A stretch of DNA of 64,000 bases from the NCBI RefSeq assembly GCF_949628215.1, contig NC_134276.1, positions 65,082,733 through 65,146,732 on the forward strand. Reading direction: 5' to 3'. Source of the stretch: Phalacrocorax aristotelis (lineage: Eukaryota; Chordata; Aves; Suliformes; Phalacrocoracidae). Made by a program: the position numbers and the translations under genes. The notes under the pieces are model-generated. The model searched no databases. It was not told the DNA's origin and saw nothing but the letters and a program-made list of their open reading frames with translations. Each line of letters opens with the position of its first letter. Position 1 is the stretch's first letter. Positions 1 through 12,463 of this stretch are shown here, one piece after another.

Positions 1-394
1 TAATTAACTGAGAGTAAAATCTGTTTCTGAAATAACATCAAATTAGTAGCGCAGAATAGCATATTAGCTTGAACACATCAAAGTGCTGAATGAAGCTGCT
101 CAGCATCTGCAGTAAAGCATCTTATATGCTTCCTTTGTAAATCATAATAAAGAAAAAAGTGATTTGTACAGTACTTTTGGCAGCTTTTGTGTTTTCTGTC
201 ATATATTTCACCTCCTTATGCCTGTCATAGAGTACTATTTATATTATTAAAGCCTTTAGAATAATGAAATATATATCAGGAAATATCAATAAATACAATT
301 AAACACTACACAGTTGCATCAGAGCACTAACTCAGAAAATTAATGAAATAATGTGATCTGCAATGGCATATTTCTTTCTGCCTTTTCTTTTTAG

Positions 395-487
395 CATTTC
401 ATGCTTCTTGATCACCCACTGCAAAAATCATCCCTGGAAGGAAAAGAAAAAAATAAAAATCTCCTTCAAAAAGTGATGAATTTTTGA
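395..487 (+). CDS. Possible terminal coding exon, plus strand, unidentified
   Basis: A pyrimidine-rich tract (about 370-392) runs into TTTAG at 390-394, a good splice-acceptor context. The frame starting at 395 stays open for 30 codons and stops at TGA 485-487. The predicted piece begins HFMLLDHPLQ, is lysine-rich after that, and ends KVMNF. I do not recognise the protein. No upstream exon is visible because the window starts 394 bases earlier, and no obvious polyadenylation signal follows closely. The whole call rests on one acceptor-like site and a short open frame, either of which could be chance. Confidence 0.15.
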   Translation, partial: HFMLLDHPLQKSSLEGKEKNKNLLQKVMNF

Positions 488-1937
488 GACATTGTAACCC
501 CTCTGGGAGATTTCACAGACTTGTGTTTAGAAACACAGCACAGGTTAACAATGTCAGCTGATGTGATATGGAAAAAAATACTTAATGATCCCAGTTCTGT
601 AAGGTTTTAGGAAAAACTGGGAGACATATAAATGCTGTGCAAGAGCATTGTCTGTAACTATGGTGGAGAGAGCAACCTCCCATGCAGCTTCCTTGCATGG
701 ATTACTTCTCAGTGCAGAGTAGGCTTTGTTAGATCAGGAAAACAGTTCTCAGGTAGCCTGTATCTCTGTTCCCTTAGTTGTCCTTCATGACCTCCTGGTT
801 TGGCCTTGGTTTTGAGGACATGGAGGGGGGTGAAATCCACTCTATTCAAAGGGAAAAAATGGGGTGAATTTACCATCTCTGCCGAGTTCATGCTATTTTA
901 CCAGACATCTTCTTTGACCAAGGTCAGCAGTGAGAGCAATTTGTTCTGTTTTAGGAAATGCCTACATGAACCCTACCAGGGCCTACCATTCAGACAGCTG
1001 TGGCTTTGATTCACTGTCCATATTATCCAACGTAAGAAAGCAAATGCCACATCAGGAAGTGCTGCAGGAGAGGGATGGGTAATGAGTGAAAAGAAAGGGG
1101 TTGCAGACATGCCCTCAGGTAAATCTGTACCTGACAATTGATCTCCACCTATAAAAATCCCTACGTCCTCCATGCTCAGTAGCATAAATCCATGACACCA
1201 CTGCATTTTGCAGCTCCATGCAATTCCAGGCCATCCTCTTGAGAAATTACGAGGTGGCCAAGGAAATGCTTGCAGAAGGGAGACAGGGACTGGCAAGGGA
1301 GTTGAAGGGCTGCTCTACTAGAGGGAATTAAGTTGCCTGTGGCCTCTCAGCATGGCAAGGAAGCAGAAGAATATGACAGGAGTCTTAGGAGACAAGAGTG
1401 GCATAGAGGATTGAAGACGTAATGTTATAGTACAAAAGCTATTGTTTCTTCAAACCAAGTGAGTTTGTGGGTTTTTTTCTCATGTGGCACACAATTAAAC
1501 TATGGGACTTTTGGCTGCTGCAGGACAGTAGAAAGCCAAAAAAATACATAGCTTTAAAACTACGTTTGCAGTCTCACAGAAGGAAAATCTATTGTGAGCT
1601 ACTAAGAAGCAAGATATCACCTTTGTGCCAGGTGGACTCTAGCCCACTGCTGATGAAAGGCATAGCTAAGTAGCATTCATTATACTCTGCTTGTTCTTAT
1701 ACCCTCCCTTAATCATCAGTTACTGGACTGTGTCAGAGAGAGGACAGGGAGCCTATCAGACTCCATGGTCTGTCTCAGTACAGCTTGTTCCTTACAACCT
1801 TATATTAACTATATTTACAATGCAGGAGCTCCAATTGTTGCTTGCACAGTAGATGACCAAGGGGCATGGTTATACCTAAAAATCCAGTTCTTTGGTTCCC
1901 ATAGCATCAGAAATTTCTGATATTGAGAAATATCTGT

Positions 1938-1965
1938 ATATATACCACATTTAGCTGGTATATAT
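1938..1965. repeat. Short AT-rich inverted repeat
   Basis: ATATATACC at 1938-1946 and GGTATATAT at 1957-1965 are perfect 9-bp arms around a 10-base spacer. Such TA-rich hairpins are common in introns and no function is implied. Confidence 0.6.
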
Positions 1966-2854
1966 CTATATACCTTTACACCTTCATCTCAGAGCAGCCA
2001 ATCAGTGTGTATGTAGCTCCAGGCCAATCAGTGATGCCTCTAGTCCATCAAGCAGCAAGCTAGATCATGTAAGTGAGCACTGAGAATGAGAAGACTGTAG
2101 GTGATGTAGTCACAACAAAACAAGGGGAAGGATATGTGTAGGAGTTTTGGAACTGTATTTTGAGGAAGGCGGATGTTTGATGAGAGTTTGAGGTTTTGCA
2201 GTAGGAGAAGAAGCTACAGCTTGGAGCTTGTAAATCATTTCATTAACTAATCCCTTTTCATGAGTTGGAGAGTTCAGTTTGTTGAATTAGCACATTTTCA
2301 ATCAGTATTGATATTACTATCACTAAGAAAACAGAACCAAATCCTAAGAATATTGAATTTATTATCAAAACACTGGCTAATTTAAATCCATTTAAAATCT
2401 ATCTTTATCAATTACCTCATCTGCAAAAATAAAAGAATTACTATACCTCGCTATGATATCACCCTGCTCAGCTACTGTTTTAAATAATTTTTATATTTAT
2501 TGTGTTTATCAGCATAGAAAGAAGCTTCATGCAAGAGTAAAATAACTAAGAAAGAAGAGAGTTCAGAACTTCAGAATAGTATGTACTTTATTTTGTCCAG
2601 ATATATACTTTGATAGATTTCACATAAAAAATAGCTTAGTAATTTCCCTGTTCTGCTCAATTTTCTCTGAAATTAAAAATTGCCAGAATACAGCTGAGAA
2701 AATAAGCTCTGGCTAGCTGCAATTTGTTTACATTTTATTTATGTGGATTGGCTGCAAAGGAGACCGTTAATGCTATCCATCTTTAATGAACCTTTGTACT
2801 AAGGACAGGAAGTTTATGAGGACTAAAGCCTGTGAATAATATTGAAATTAATCC

Positions 2855-3662
2855 CCTCCCTCTGGGGGGAAGGGATGCCATCCAGAGGGACCTTGACAGG
2901 CTTGAGAGGTGGGCCTGAGCAAACCTCATGAAGTTCAACAAGGCCAAGCGCAGGGTCCTGCACATGGGTTGGGGCAATCCCAAGCACAAATACAGGCTGG
3001 GGGGGCACAATGGATGGAGAGCAGCCCTGAGGAGAAGGACTTGCAGGTGTTGGCTGATGAGAAGATCAACATGACCTGGCAATGCACACTTGCAGCCCAG
3101 AAAGCCAATCATATCCTGGGCTACATCGAAAGCAGTGTGGCCAGCAGGTCAAGAGAGGTGATTCTGCCCCTCTACTCCACTCTCATGAGACCCCAGCTGG
3201 AGTGCTACATGCAGCTCGGGGGTCCCCAACAGAAGAAGGAAATGGACCTGTTGAATCAAGTCCAGAGGAGGGCCACAAAGATGATCAGAAGGCTGAAGTA
3301 CCTCTATGAAGACAGACTGAGAGAGCTGGGATTTTTCAGCCTGGAGAAGAGAAGGCACCAAGGAGACATTATAGCAGCTTCCAGTACCTGAAGGGCACCT
3401 ACAGCAAAGCTGGAGTGAGACTTTTTACAAGGGCATGTAGTGATAGGACAAGGGGTAATAGCTTTATACCAAAAAAGGACAGATTTACATTAGATATAAG
3501 GAGGTAATTCTTCACTGTGAGGGTGGTGAGGCACAGGAACGAGTTGCCCAGAGAAGTTGTGGATGCCCCTTCCCTGGAGCATTCAAGGCCAGGTTGGATG
3601 GGGCTTTGAGCAACCTGGTCCAGTGGAATGTGTCCCTGCCCATGGGAACGTGGATTTGACAG
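2855..3662 (+). mobile_element. CR1 LINE fragment, ORF2 3' part, degraded
   Basis: This is a truncated CR1 non-LTR retrotransposon. It begins in the part of ORF2 just after the reverse-transcriptase catalytic core (peptide GCHPEGP-like, then AIQRDLDRLERWA). It continues through characteristic CR1 segments such as SRSREVILPLYS, QRRATKMI and RELGFFSLEKRR. The coding frame is broken by TGA at 2916-2918, a frameshift near 3000, and another near 3385-3395. The longest intact stretch is at 2909-3391. At the right end the familiar 3' UTR text (gttgcccagagaagttgtgg onwards) is present, but it stops at about 3662, before the final octamer-repeat tail. CR1 copies normally lose the 5' end and keep the 3' end, so loss of both ends implies a later deletion or divergence. 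Confidence 0.93.
2909..3391 (+). pseudogene. CR1 ORF2 remnant (post-catalytic RT region)
   Basis: This is the longest surviving frame of the CR1 copy around it, 160 codons. The first third is out of the original ORF2 frame. The true CR1 frame is entered near 3000 and read to about 3385. It encodes the C-terminal half of the reverse-transcriptase protein (blocks SSVASRSREV, RATKMIRRL, LREL.FFSLEKRR) and lacks the endonuclease and the catalytic A-D-D box. The sequence is not expected to make a working protein. An upstream in-frame TGA and flanking frameshifts show that it decays neutrally. Confidence 0.85.
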
Positions 3663-4124
3663 GACAGAATGTTTCTACTAGGGAATTAAACATGCCATAA
3701 GCTGTACTCTGGCATCAAGACCCACTGGCCTATAATTGATAGTGTTCATACACCTGAATGCTCTTTACCTCCAGAAGAGCTTGCTCACACCCAGACTGCC
3801 TATGGGAAATTATCTCACCCCATAGAGCTCTGAAGCCATTCCCAGAGACTGTGAGAGCGTCAATCAGTTTAGGCCAGAACCAGGGACAAAGCACCCTAGC
3901 AATTCACCAGGACAAGCAGGCTCGGGACTACTAATAAAGACATAGACTTGGGTTGCTCTGAATTTGTGCCTCAGTTCTCTGTCAGGGATCATGGCACTTC
4001 ACTGGAACATTTTGAACCTCCAGATAATGAAGATCATAAGGTCCTCAAAACACAATAGTAATGGGGAGGAACAGCAGAGCTGTAGAGGTACCAAAAAAAT
4101 AAGACACTTTCCGTACTGACGATA
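3663..4124. other. Unique spacer between two CR1 copies
   Basis: About 460 bases separate a plus-strand and a minus-strand CR1 copy. I see no open frame, RNA gene or repeat in it. Confidence 0.5.
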
Positions 4125-4352
4125 GAGTCATAGAATCATAGAATCATTAAGGTTGGAAAAGACCTCTAGGATCATCAAGTCCAAAAGTCAACCCAACAAA
4201 CACCACCATGCCTCCTAAACCATGCCCTGAAGTGCCATGTCTACACATCTTTTAAATACCTCCAGGGATGGTGACTCCACCACCTCTCTGGGCAGCCTCT
4301 TCAAATGCCTGACCACTCTTGCAGTAAAGAAATTTTTCCTAATATCCAATCT
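4125..4352 (-). mobile_element. CR1 LINE 3' end, minus strand
   Basis: Read on the minus strand, this is the last part of CR1 ORF2, its short 3' UTR and the terminal octamer repeats. On the plus strand it starts with catagaatcatagaatcatt, followed by the conserved aaggttggaaaagacctcta. The coding remnant carries [22 protein letters not shown], close to the CR1 consensus at the ORF2 C-terminus, and ends in QGMV plus stop. The element is 5'-truncated at about 4352. It belongs to the same subfamily as the copy at 31031-32033, since the two share nearly all bases over the common 220-base stretch. Confidence 0.95.
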
Positions 4353-7300
4353 ATATCCAATAGACACCCTATGCCTTGTAAAAGTAATTGAGAATAGCAA
4401 TAATCTCAGCATAGTGAAAAGCATCAGCATTCTTTAACTTGCACGAGGGTAGAGGAATGCATCTCTAAGGAGCTACAGTGCATTCAGGTCACAAAGGGAA
4501 TACCCCATGCAGTGCACCACTAAAGAGATTTCATTCCCTTTTGAAGGACAAGGAGAAACAAATGTGTACACTATCATGAGGTGAACCTTCTTCACAGAAG
4601 TATTCATTTTATTTGGCTTTTTGTAGTCATCCTCTTCAAACAACACTGAAAGTGTCTTCTGGCAGTAGCAAAACTGCTTCTGCTTTTATTAATTGATGAC
4701 AGCATAAAAGAAAGTAATTAAAAATTCCGTGAAGCCATTCATTCTGACTGTCCCACGTGTAGCAAGACATTCTTTCCCACTGTGCTAAAATTAACTGTTT
4801 CAGAGAAACGTATAAACAACATTAACTGCAATCAATAACATCCTCATCTGCCAGCAGTATTGCCAAGTGACAGCCAATCCAGCCAGCTCTGGGACTGACT
4901 GCTCAGATTACTTTCATCAGATTGAATCCTGGCGATCGATAACAAATATTTAACACTTGTACCTCTTGCTTTGCTCAGGCACTAAGAGGAAGGACTGAAA
5001 CCAATTTGCTGTACAGTGCTTTCTTATCACTGGATTTATTTAGTCACAAGCGTACATTATTGGTTCCCAAGATCTTTCCCAGTTTGATCCCCACATTCCA
5101 CAGATTTTACAGGGAAATAGCTGGTGAAATCTCTAAAAAACAATCTGCGTGAGGATTATTAACATATATTCCCAAGCACTTACATCTGCTTTTGCACACA
5201 ATGTGAGTAGCATGAGCTCTTTTTTTTTTTTTTTTTTTTATAGTAATCCCATTACCTTTTCTACTGATCAGGGCAGTCTGAGTCTGCCCAGCTGATTACC
5301 TATTATTATGTCAAAATACTTTGTAATCCTCTCTGATCTCTTCTTAGCAGCAACACAAGAGCAGTGATACTCTCATTTGAATATGCTCAAACATGCAATC
5401 ATAGGGACAACACAACATGCTTACCAGTTTTCCATTTTGATTTCTTGATGTCCAGAATCACAGGCCAGTCTAGAAAATAGTATTCATTGCTTCTGACTTT
5501 CCACAGGGGTGAGACAGACTGGGAGGCTGCTCCAGAGCCAGCTGGGGCAGGAGGAGAGGGGACTCAGAGCTCCCTAAGTCTCTGGTCCTCAGCTGCCTAT
5601 GTGTTTCCTTTCCTTGGTCAACAGCGTGTTGGAGATGCGGCACACAAATGTGTTCCCTTGGTGCGGAACTGGGATCCTGCTTTTGGAGCCGGGACATGGG
5701 AAGCAAGCTCTGATTCCCTAATCCGCAGTGTTTTCATGTATTTCATGTATTTCTGTGCCTCAGAACAAGTAAATCAGCAGCTGTCCTGCCTGGAAGTTAC
5801 TGTTGGGTAGCTGCATCCTGGGTCTTACTTTAGCCACAATAGACAAAAGATGTAACACAAGGGGAAGAAAACAAACAAAAAATAATATTAAATCTAGGAA
5901 AACAAGAACACTGCAGTGACAAATCCTCCTTTGGTAAATCAGCACAGATTCATTGTTGTTTACATCAGCTAAGCAGAAGAATGGAAAATGCTGACAGAAT
6001 GGGAGCTCAGAGGCACATGAGTCACCACTCATTGAATTTCCATACTCTCGTGACCTAGTAATGTTGTTGGGGCATTCAGCAGAAGATGCTGCTTAAGATG
6101 TTTTTTCTTCCCAATACATGAATTTTTACATTCAGGGTGTGTACAGGAGGTTTCCAGAAAGCTTTCTAGTAGTGAAGAAACAATTCAGACTATCAGCCTG
6201 AAATCAGGCAGCCTGCATCTCAGGCAAAAACTGCTTGCCAGGGAGATCTGCTAAGGTAAAACAGTCTCCTAAGGGAAGCAGCAGAAATTTTGTATCTTGA
6301 CACATCACAAGCTACCCCGGATAAAGCACTAGTACATGCGTAAGAAGAAACGATCTTGCTTTTCACAGGGAGATAAGTTCAAACATTGAACTGCTGAGAT
6401 ACTTCAGAGACAAGTGTGATGTGAGGTCTAAAATAAACAGAGCACTTCATTGCACTATCAGTAATGAACTGGAGAGAACTATCATGGTTGTTGTACTCCG
6501 CCAATAGGGCTCTAACCTGGAAAATACAGAACACACTGTAAATTCTTGTCAGAGAGAACATACAGTATTTTCTAGGGGAAAAGAAGAAAAGACTCTGCAA
6601 TAAGAAAACCCACCAAAAAATAATTACTTAGGTAATCACACTTCTGAAAAATAACTAAAGAGCAAACACATGAATTGAAAATCCACCACCAAAATAGTGT
6701 GTTAATTTAAAAGACACTCTTCTCTTTAGTGTGCATTTCAGTGACTTCATATATGCAATTCAATTACCCTTAGTTTTAGCATGTTATTTCAAATGGGATT
6801 TATGTTCAGTGTGAATACATTTCAATACCTTGCTTTAACTGATTCATAAAAATTCTTTCAGTGTGCAAGAAGTTTGCTCTAATCTGGGCTCAGCGTTCAC
6901 CATTTTTAGTAGGTCTGACTCTGACTACCTCAAAAAAAGATTTCTTCTGCTGCAGAAGAAGTTGGAATAAACATTACAGCCATTTCAAAAAATTAAGCAA
7001 ATAGAATTTGAATGTAGAATATTGGACTGGCTCCTGAATTATACACATAGTTTGCAGAATTTCTCAATATAAAACATTTATCTTAAAATCCAGAAATCTA
7101 TACCGAGTCCTCTGTTATTTTCTAATCCTTCAGTAATGTATATGGTTTTATGAAAAGCCTTTCAAGGCACATGGGCAAGACAGAATAATATAACTTTTGC
7201 TGTAACTCAATGTGAAATCAGGAACTTAAGGGTTAATATACACACAGGAGAGAGATCTCTTTCCATTTGTTCTGCTTTGTCATAATTTTTTCTTCAGAGA

Positions 7301-10300
7301 AGAGCAACTTTTCTTACCAAATAGTTTATCAATGATTCTTTACTTACATTTCCCGTCATAGACTTTTGCACATACAAAGCGTAATAACTTCGAGCATTTT
7401 GTGAAATAGATGTAGCAGTTAGACTTCTCCTTTGCAACATTCGTAAAGGACAGACAACTTGGCAATTCTCTGCTAAGGAACAAGAGACCAAAATGGAAAA
7501 TATTTCTGAGATCCTTTCAGCTGCAGCATATATGGGTACAAGCCTTAACATTTCTGTGCAGTCATGACAACAAATTGAAATAGCCCCTGAAATCTTTCAG
7601 CCTTTCTAAAACTGGCTTAAGCAGTTCCCGCCTTCCCTATCCCAAACCATAGTTCCCAGCCTTGCACTAAAGCTCATTATTCCCCTTCTTCTGTGATGAC
7701 AGGGTACTGCAGTTGCAGCATTAACATAAGGACAAGAACTATCAGTAACAGTCATGTATTTCCATGGCTTGAGGCATCCACAGCCACAGAAAAAAAGAAA
7801 AATCCTAAAAATCCTCTCAAGTAAATCTTTAATTATTTTTTTTAATTGAAAGAACACTAATATCATGTTTGCAATATGTAAAACCTCATCCCAAAAGGAT
7901 GTATCACTGTGACTATACACAAAGCTGGGAAGCTAGTGCTTCTTATTTCCCATCACAATCAAGTGATCGATTGCCATGACAGTGGATGAAAATATTTTTA
8001 TTGCTTTTGCAGAAAAAAAAATGTTATTTACTGTATTTTCACATTTCTTAGTATAAATTTTTTCTCAACATTTTTTTTAGAGTCACATTAGACTTATTTT
8101 AATCATCTGCTCCATTTGTATGCAGGCCTCCATCTGACAGTCTGCTGTAACCAACAGAGACACTTCTGTATATATTGTGATATGTCTTATGGTAATCACT
8201 GCTATCTAATCCATGCAAAATCATTTCTTTGCTCCTTCCACAAAGTGAAAGTTTCTGCCTTTTAGTGGCTATACGCCGGCTTCTCATCAGAACATGGCCA
8301 CTGAGTCAGTGGTCAGTCACAACCCGCAAAGAGATTGAGAAGTCAGCCAACTGAAAATACAGAAATTGTGCCTCAGTCCAGTCTCAGATCCCTGTCACTT
8401 CTATGTTTTGCATTGCACAGGACCAGTTTACCCCAGACACTACATATACAGCAAGCAGCAAGTATTGTTCCCGTACAGCAAGTGTTTAGCCCGTGTCAGA
8501 CTTATTGGAAGTGGCAGTCTCCACATACCAGAAGAAGTTGAGCATTGAGGGGAATCTAGTTACAGTTCTCCTGGGCAATACACTTAGTTTAGCTTTTCAT
8601 GTTTCAGCAAAGATTTGATCATATCTAACAATTTTTGGCTTTAAAGGAGTTCCATGAAACGTAAACTGCTGTTGGCTGTTATCAAGTATACAGACCTTGA
8701 TTTCAAGCCATAATGTGGCTTTGATAAATGAAATGGCATTCAAAAGAGGTAGCTTAGATCAAATCACTCAAATATTGCTCTGAGTGAGTGAGAGCGAGCA
8801 CTCCTGGTACCTCCCTGGCTTCCCCACCTCACTCTAGTCAGATCCTTCAGCCTTCAAGCAGCATGTCAGCATGGAAACTAGGAAACTCCAACTACGTAGT
8901 TTTTTGCAATGAATACTTTACCCCTGTCCGTTGTCACCCTCCCTTTGTCATTGCCTGGACATGCTGGGGAGCCCATTTCTCTCTCCATCTGCACCTCGAG
9001 CTCCAGACCCCACAAGGAGCTGCAGTTCTGCTCTGGCCATGAGCTACTGAGCCAGGTGGTGCTTTCCAGAGAGCTCCAGTAAACATCCCTGCTCTGACAG
9101 AAGCTGTCTGGACACCGTATGTCAAAGCTCTACCTTGCACACAGTACTCACTCACTTCACAGCTGACCCTCAGCTACCTGGGTGTGTCAACCATTTGCTC
9201 TTTATATGGTGATTAACAACTTTTTTTCAGAGGTTTCCTTGCTTGCATGAAATTTCTTGTATGAATTACAAAGCATAACTGTGAAGCAATATTTTTTTTT
9301 AAGCAGCAATCTGAAACATGAAGCCAAATCCATGATTATTTTTTTCAAAGAATTCAATTCAGCGTAATCTTCAGACAACACAAAAAGAAGAACCTTATTT
9401 CTTCTGAGCTTGGTAGTGACTTTTTGTTAAAAAGATTTCTCAGGGCTGAATTTTGCACTTAGAGTAACATTTAATCAACACTTATATTGCTTAGCATTGC
9501 ACTGTGAATATCTGATCATTTGACTGACTAATCCAATCTTCCCTTTCACTGTGCAACATTGAAATGAGGGACATCTTTTAAAACAGGGGAAGGCTAGTCC
9601 CCTGAAGGGTTCACTTCAGAAGAAAAGGCCATTTTCTTAGTGCACAAGACTGGCAGCCGCCCTAAGTGACTCAGCTGGAGGTCTGGAGGGCGCCCCACCT
9701 GAAGAAGGCACAACGTCCTCCATACCGTAAGCAAACAGCTACAACAGCAGCAGCAGAGATGTGCTGGCTCCGTTCCTTAGCAGCCTACAAACCTCGGCTG
9801 GTGGCTGGGAGGAGAGGTAGTGGGAGAGCCCCCTTACTCTGCCTTCTCATTCTTCTCTCAAAGATGCTAGCACCTATTTCAGCGGAAGACCCAGCTGTGA
9901 TTTGCATTTTGCACAGAGCCACATAAGACAAGCTTCTGCCTTCTTCTTCTGTCTTCTCCTCTCCATGCTGTGGCATCCCCACTGACCTAGCCTAACCTTC
10001 CTACTTCGGTGGCCCTGGCTCGGTCATGCAGCCACATGGTGCTTCTCTGTACCTGTCTCTGCAAACAGGACACTTCCCCACAGAACAACTGTGAGACTCG
10101 TTTAACAGCTGCAAATCATTTCAAGTTCATGAGGAGCAAGGTACAGTTTAAGCATAACAATATATCTACACAAAGCTCTATCTAACACTGCATATTGCCT
10201 TATGTAGGTATTCTGTTTAATGCTAGTGTTCATGTAATTTACAATTAAACAATTCAGTTTCGCCTGTCTGTGGAATTTCTTTCATCCAGGTGATGAATCA

Positions 10301-10361
10301 GATGTACATTATAAAGTGTTTTGAAAACCTGACAGACTCCCATATGCACAGCTCTGTACAC
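4353..10361. other. Unique DNA, no gene recognised
   Basis: Six kilobases with no CR1-type repeat and no frame I can tie to a protein. The longest open frames (about 100 codons, for example 5487-5810 and 7606-7920) lack splice context or recognisable motifs. The only distinct feature is a run of 20 T at 5220-5239. Confidence 0.5.
5220..5239. repeat. Poly(T) run, 20 bases
   Basis: An uninterrupted T20 tract, the longest homopolymer in the window. No retroposed sequence is evident next to it, so it looks like a simple slippage tract and not the tail of a SINE or processed pseudogene. Confidence 0.9.
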
Positions 10362-10425
10362 ATAGAATCACAGAATCGCACATGCAAGAGGGAATTTCTG
10401 CAGATCATCCAGTCCAAACCCCTGA
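10362..10425 (-). mobile_element. CR1 LINE 3' tail, minus strand
   Basis: The plus strand reads atagaatcacagaatcgcac and then gatcatccagtccaaacccc, which is the reverse complement of the CR1 3' terminus (octamer tail plus conserved 3' UTR). It is directly followed by an internal CR1 reverse-transcriptase segment in the same orientation, so it is probably part of one internally deleted copy. The mismatches indicate an old insertion. Confidence 0.8.
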
Positions 10426-10622
10426 GTTTTTAATATCTCCAAGGACAGATTTTACAGTCATTGGGAACCTCTCCCAACTGCCATGATCTCTTGAAGGTGG
10501 CAGGGAGGGACCTTACAATGACACCAGACAGCTCCACGAGCACCCTTGGGTTCTTCCTGTCTGGTCCCATGGACTTGTGTGTGTTCAATTGGCTTAAGGG
10601 CTCCCTGTCTACATCCTCAGTT
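10426..10622 (-). mobile_element. CR1 ORF2 reverse-transcriptase fragment, minus strand
   Basis: The minus strand encodes a recognisable N-terminal part of the CR1 reverse-transcriptase domain. The diagnostic block THKSMGPD is followed by PRVLVELSGVI, then FKRSWQLGEVPNDCK. This matches the usual CR1 pattern of KSMGPDG, a PRVLRELA-like helix and a SW..GEVP.DW segment. The last match stops abruptly at about 10430, where the sequence joins CR1 3' tail (10362-10425), skipping several hundred codons of ORF2. No function is expected. Confidence 0.8.
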
Positions 10623-12463
10623 ATGTTTCACTCCTGCAGGCTCTGCAGGCAAAAGAAACAAATATTTCTTCACTATTCTTTCTAACGTAAAATTGGGAAG
10701 ACAGAGCTGTGAATGGATTTAAAAAGCAATTAAACAATGTCATGGAATAAAAATCCATCAGGACTGTTCCATGCTGAGATGCTGATACCACCACCTGATA
10801 CCCGGCAGCCCTTATTCCAAAGATCTCCAGACAGTCAGATGTCAAACACAGGAAACCTCACAGTACGGTAACCATGTTGCTTTTCTTTTCCTTTTGCATC
10901 TGCGCCCGGTCACCATTCTTGTTGGTTTACATTGAAGAAGAATAGATCTGAAAGACTTCCACATCACCAGACAAGGCCCTGGACTAAAGGACTTTCGGTC
11001 CAACCCAGTAAATTCTTACCCAGTGTGTTTAATTCTTACTCTCTGCAATTTAAAGCATAAATTTTAAAGCTTCCACTTCTGGTGAAGAGTAGCATATTAC
11101 AAGTACTCCAGCGACACAGGCCTAGGTGTGAATGCCTGGTCACTCAAATGACCAGTGCTGTTAAAAGATGCTTTTATTGCTGTAGCTGTTGACCAACACA
11201 AGCTACATGCTAACTAGACTATAACAGTAGAAACTTCAAAACATTTTAAAAATAGGTTTTAAACAGCCAACGTAAATTGCACTTGCAGCACCTGCAAACC
11301 CTGAAGCTGATGGCAGTTAGCTGTAGCCTCTTCTGCCACTTTCTCCTACCCCAGCAAGGCTTCTCAAGTAAGTATATCAGCCATTTGAGTGCTAGGTAAT
11401 TGCAGAGGGATCTTGAGTCTTTAAAGTTATTTGTTGATGCCTGACCTTGGCAAAACCACAGAAGATTTAAATCCATCTCAGCTTTAAAATATTGTCATAC
11501 CCTCAAGCAACAAGTGGGGAACTCTTCTCATTTCAAAACTAGTGGTTTCATGAGGATGGCAGAAAGTGGAATATGAGTTTGTGGTTCATACAGGTAATTA
11601 TCTGAAGTCATAGTGTCCTTTGTTGAAAGTTGCACTGAAGAATAAAGAAGCATTATATAAATTGTGCATCCTTAAGAGAAGGCAAAGATACATAACGGCA
11701 TCAAAGTCCATTAATTCCTAACAGAACCTGTCACAAAGGGGACCTTTGCTATTAAATGACTAATTCAGTCCACTGAGTTATTTTTACCTCTAAAACTCTA
11801 CCTTAGCAGTCATTTTTGTACAAAAAGACCTATTACTTTTGATTTTCAGGATTTTTTTAATGCGTATATTTTAATCTCATGAATATTCTGAGCGTTTCAC
11901 ATGTGGAGGTCAGCAAGGGACTGCGCTAGCATTGCCCTCTTTAATATGTATATTAGCCACTGGTGGCTGGGGAGATTGCTAAGTGTACAGCATAAGCAAT
12001 TTGCAGAAGCCACAACTCTCTGCTTCCCTCCCATTGAATGCAGATGAAACAGGATTTTTCTTTACCCTGCAAAACAGACTCCGAGACTGGAAGTCAGTCC
12101 AGCTAAGGAACGGGTATTAGAAAGCTGCAAAGAAAATGAGAGTGAAAGAAGCACAATGAAAAATAGAAAAACAGTACTAGCATTAGTCAGTTAGCTATAT
12201 GTTATTTATTCTCTTCAGTATAGGTTTCATTGCAGCATTGATGGAATACAAATTGACACAAAATTCATGTAAATTTATGTAAATGCATATATAAATGAGT
12301 TGCAGCCCTCAGGCTCCTGGCAAGTTGCCACAGTGGCTCTGAGCAGAGCAGAGACTTTGTACCACTGTAGTACTCTGAGAGGTGTTATTGTGAATTAGAG
12401 TGTGGTTTTCTGAGAAACATTAGTAGCTTTATCAGTTTCTACATGGAGTTTGCCAGGGGCGAA
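10623..12463. other. Unique DNA, no gene recognised
   Basis: No coding region or clear repeat. A short stretch near 10978-11020 faintly resembles the plus-strand CR1 3' end but is too diverged to call. Open frames are short and without motifs. Confidence 0.5.

Larger units (their letters stand above)
1..2854. other. AT-rich unique DNA without a recognisable gene
   Basis: I see no convincing coding region, RNA gene or known repeat here. Open frames are short and look like chance. Items inside it listed separately are a possible plus-strand terminal exon (395-487) and a short hairpin (1938-1965). The sequence is typical of an avian intron or intergenic region. Confidence 0.6.

Noticed and set aside
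10978..11020. Weak likeness to a plus-strand CR1 3' end (ggactaaaggactttcggtc, then caaccc)
   Set aside because: Too many mismatches, no octamer tail and no upstream CR1 text.
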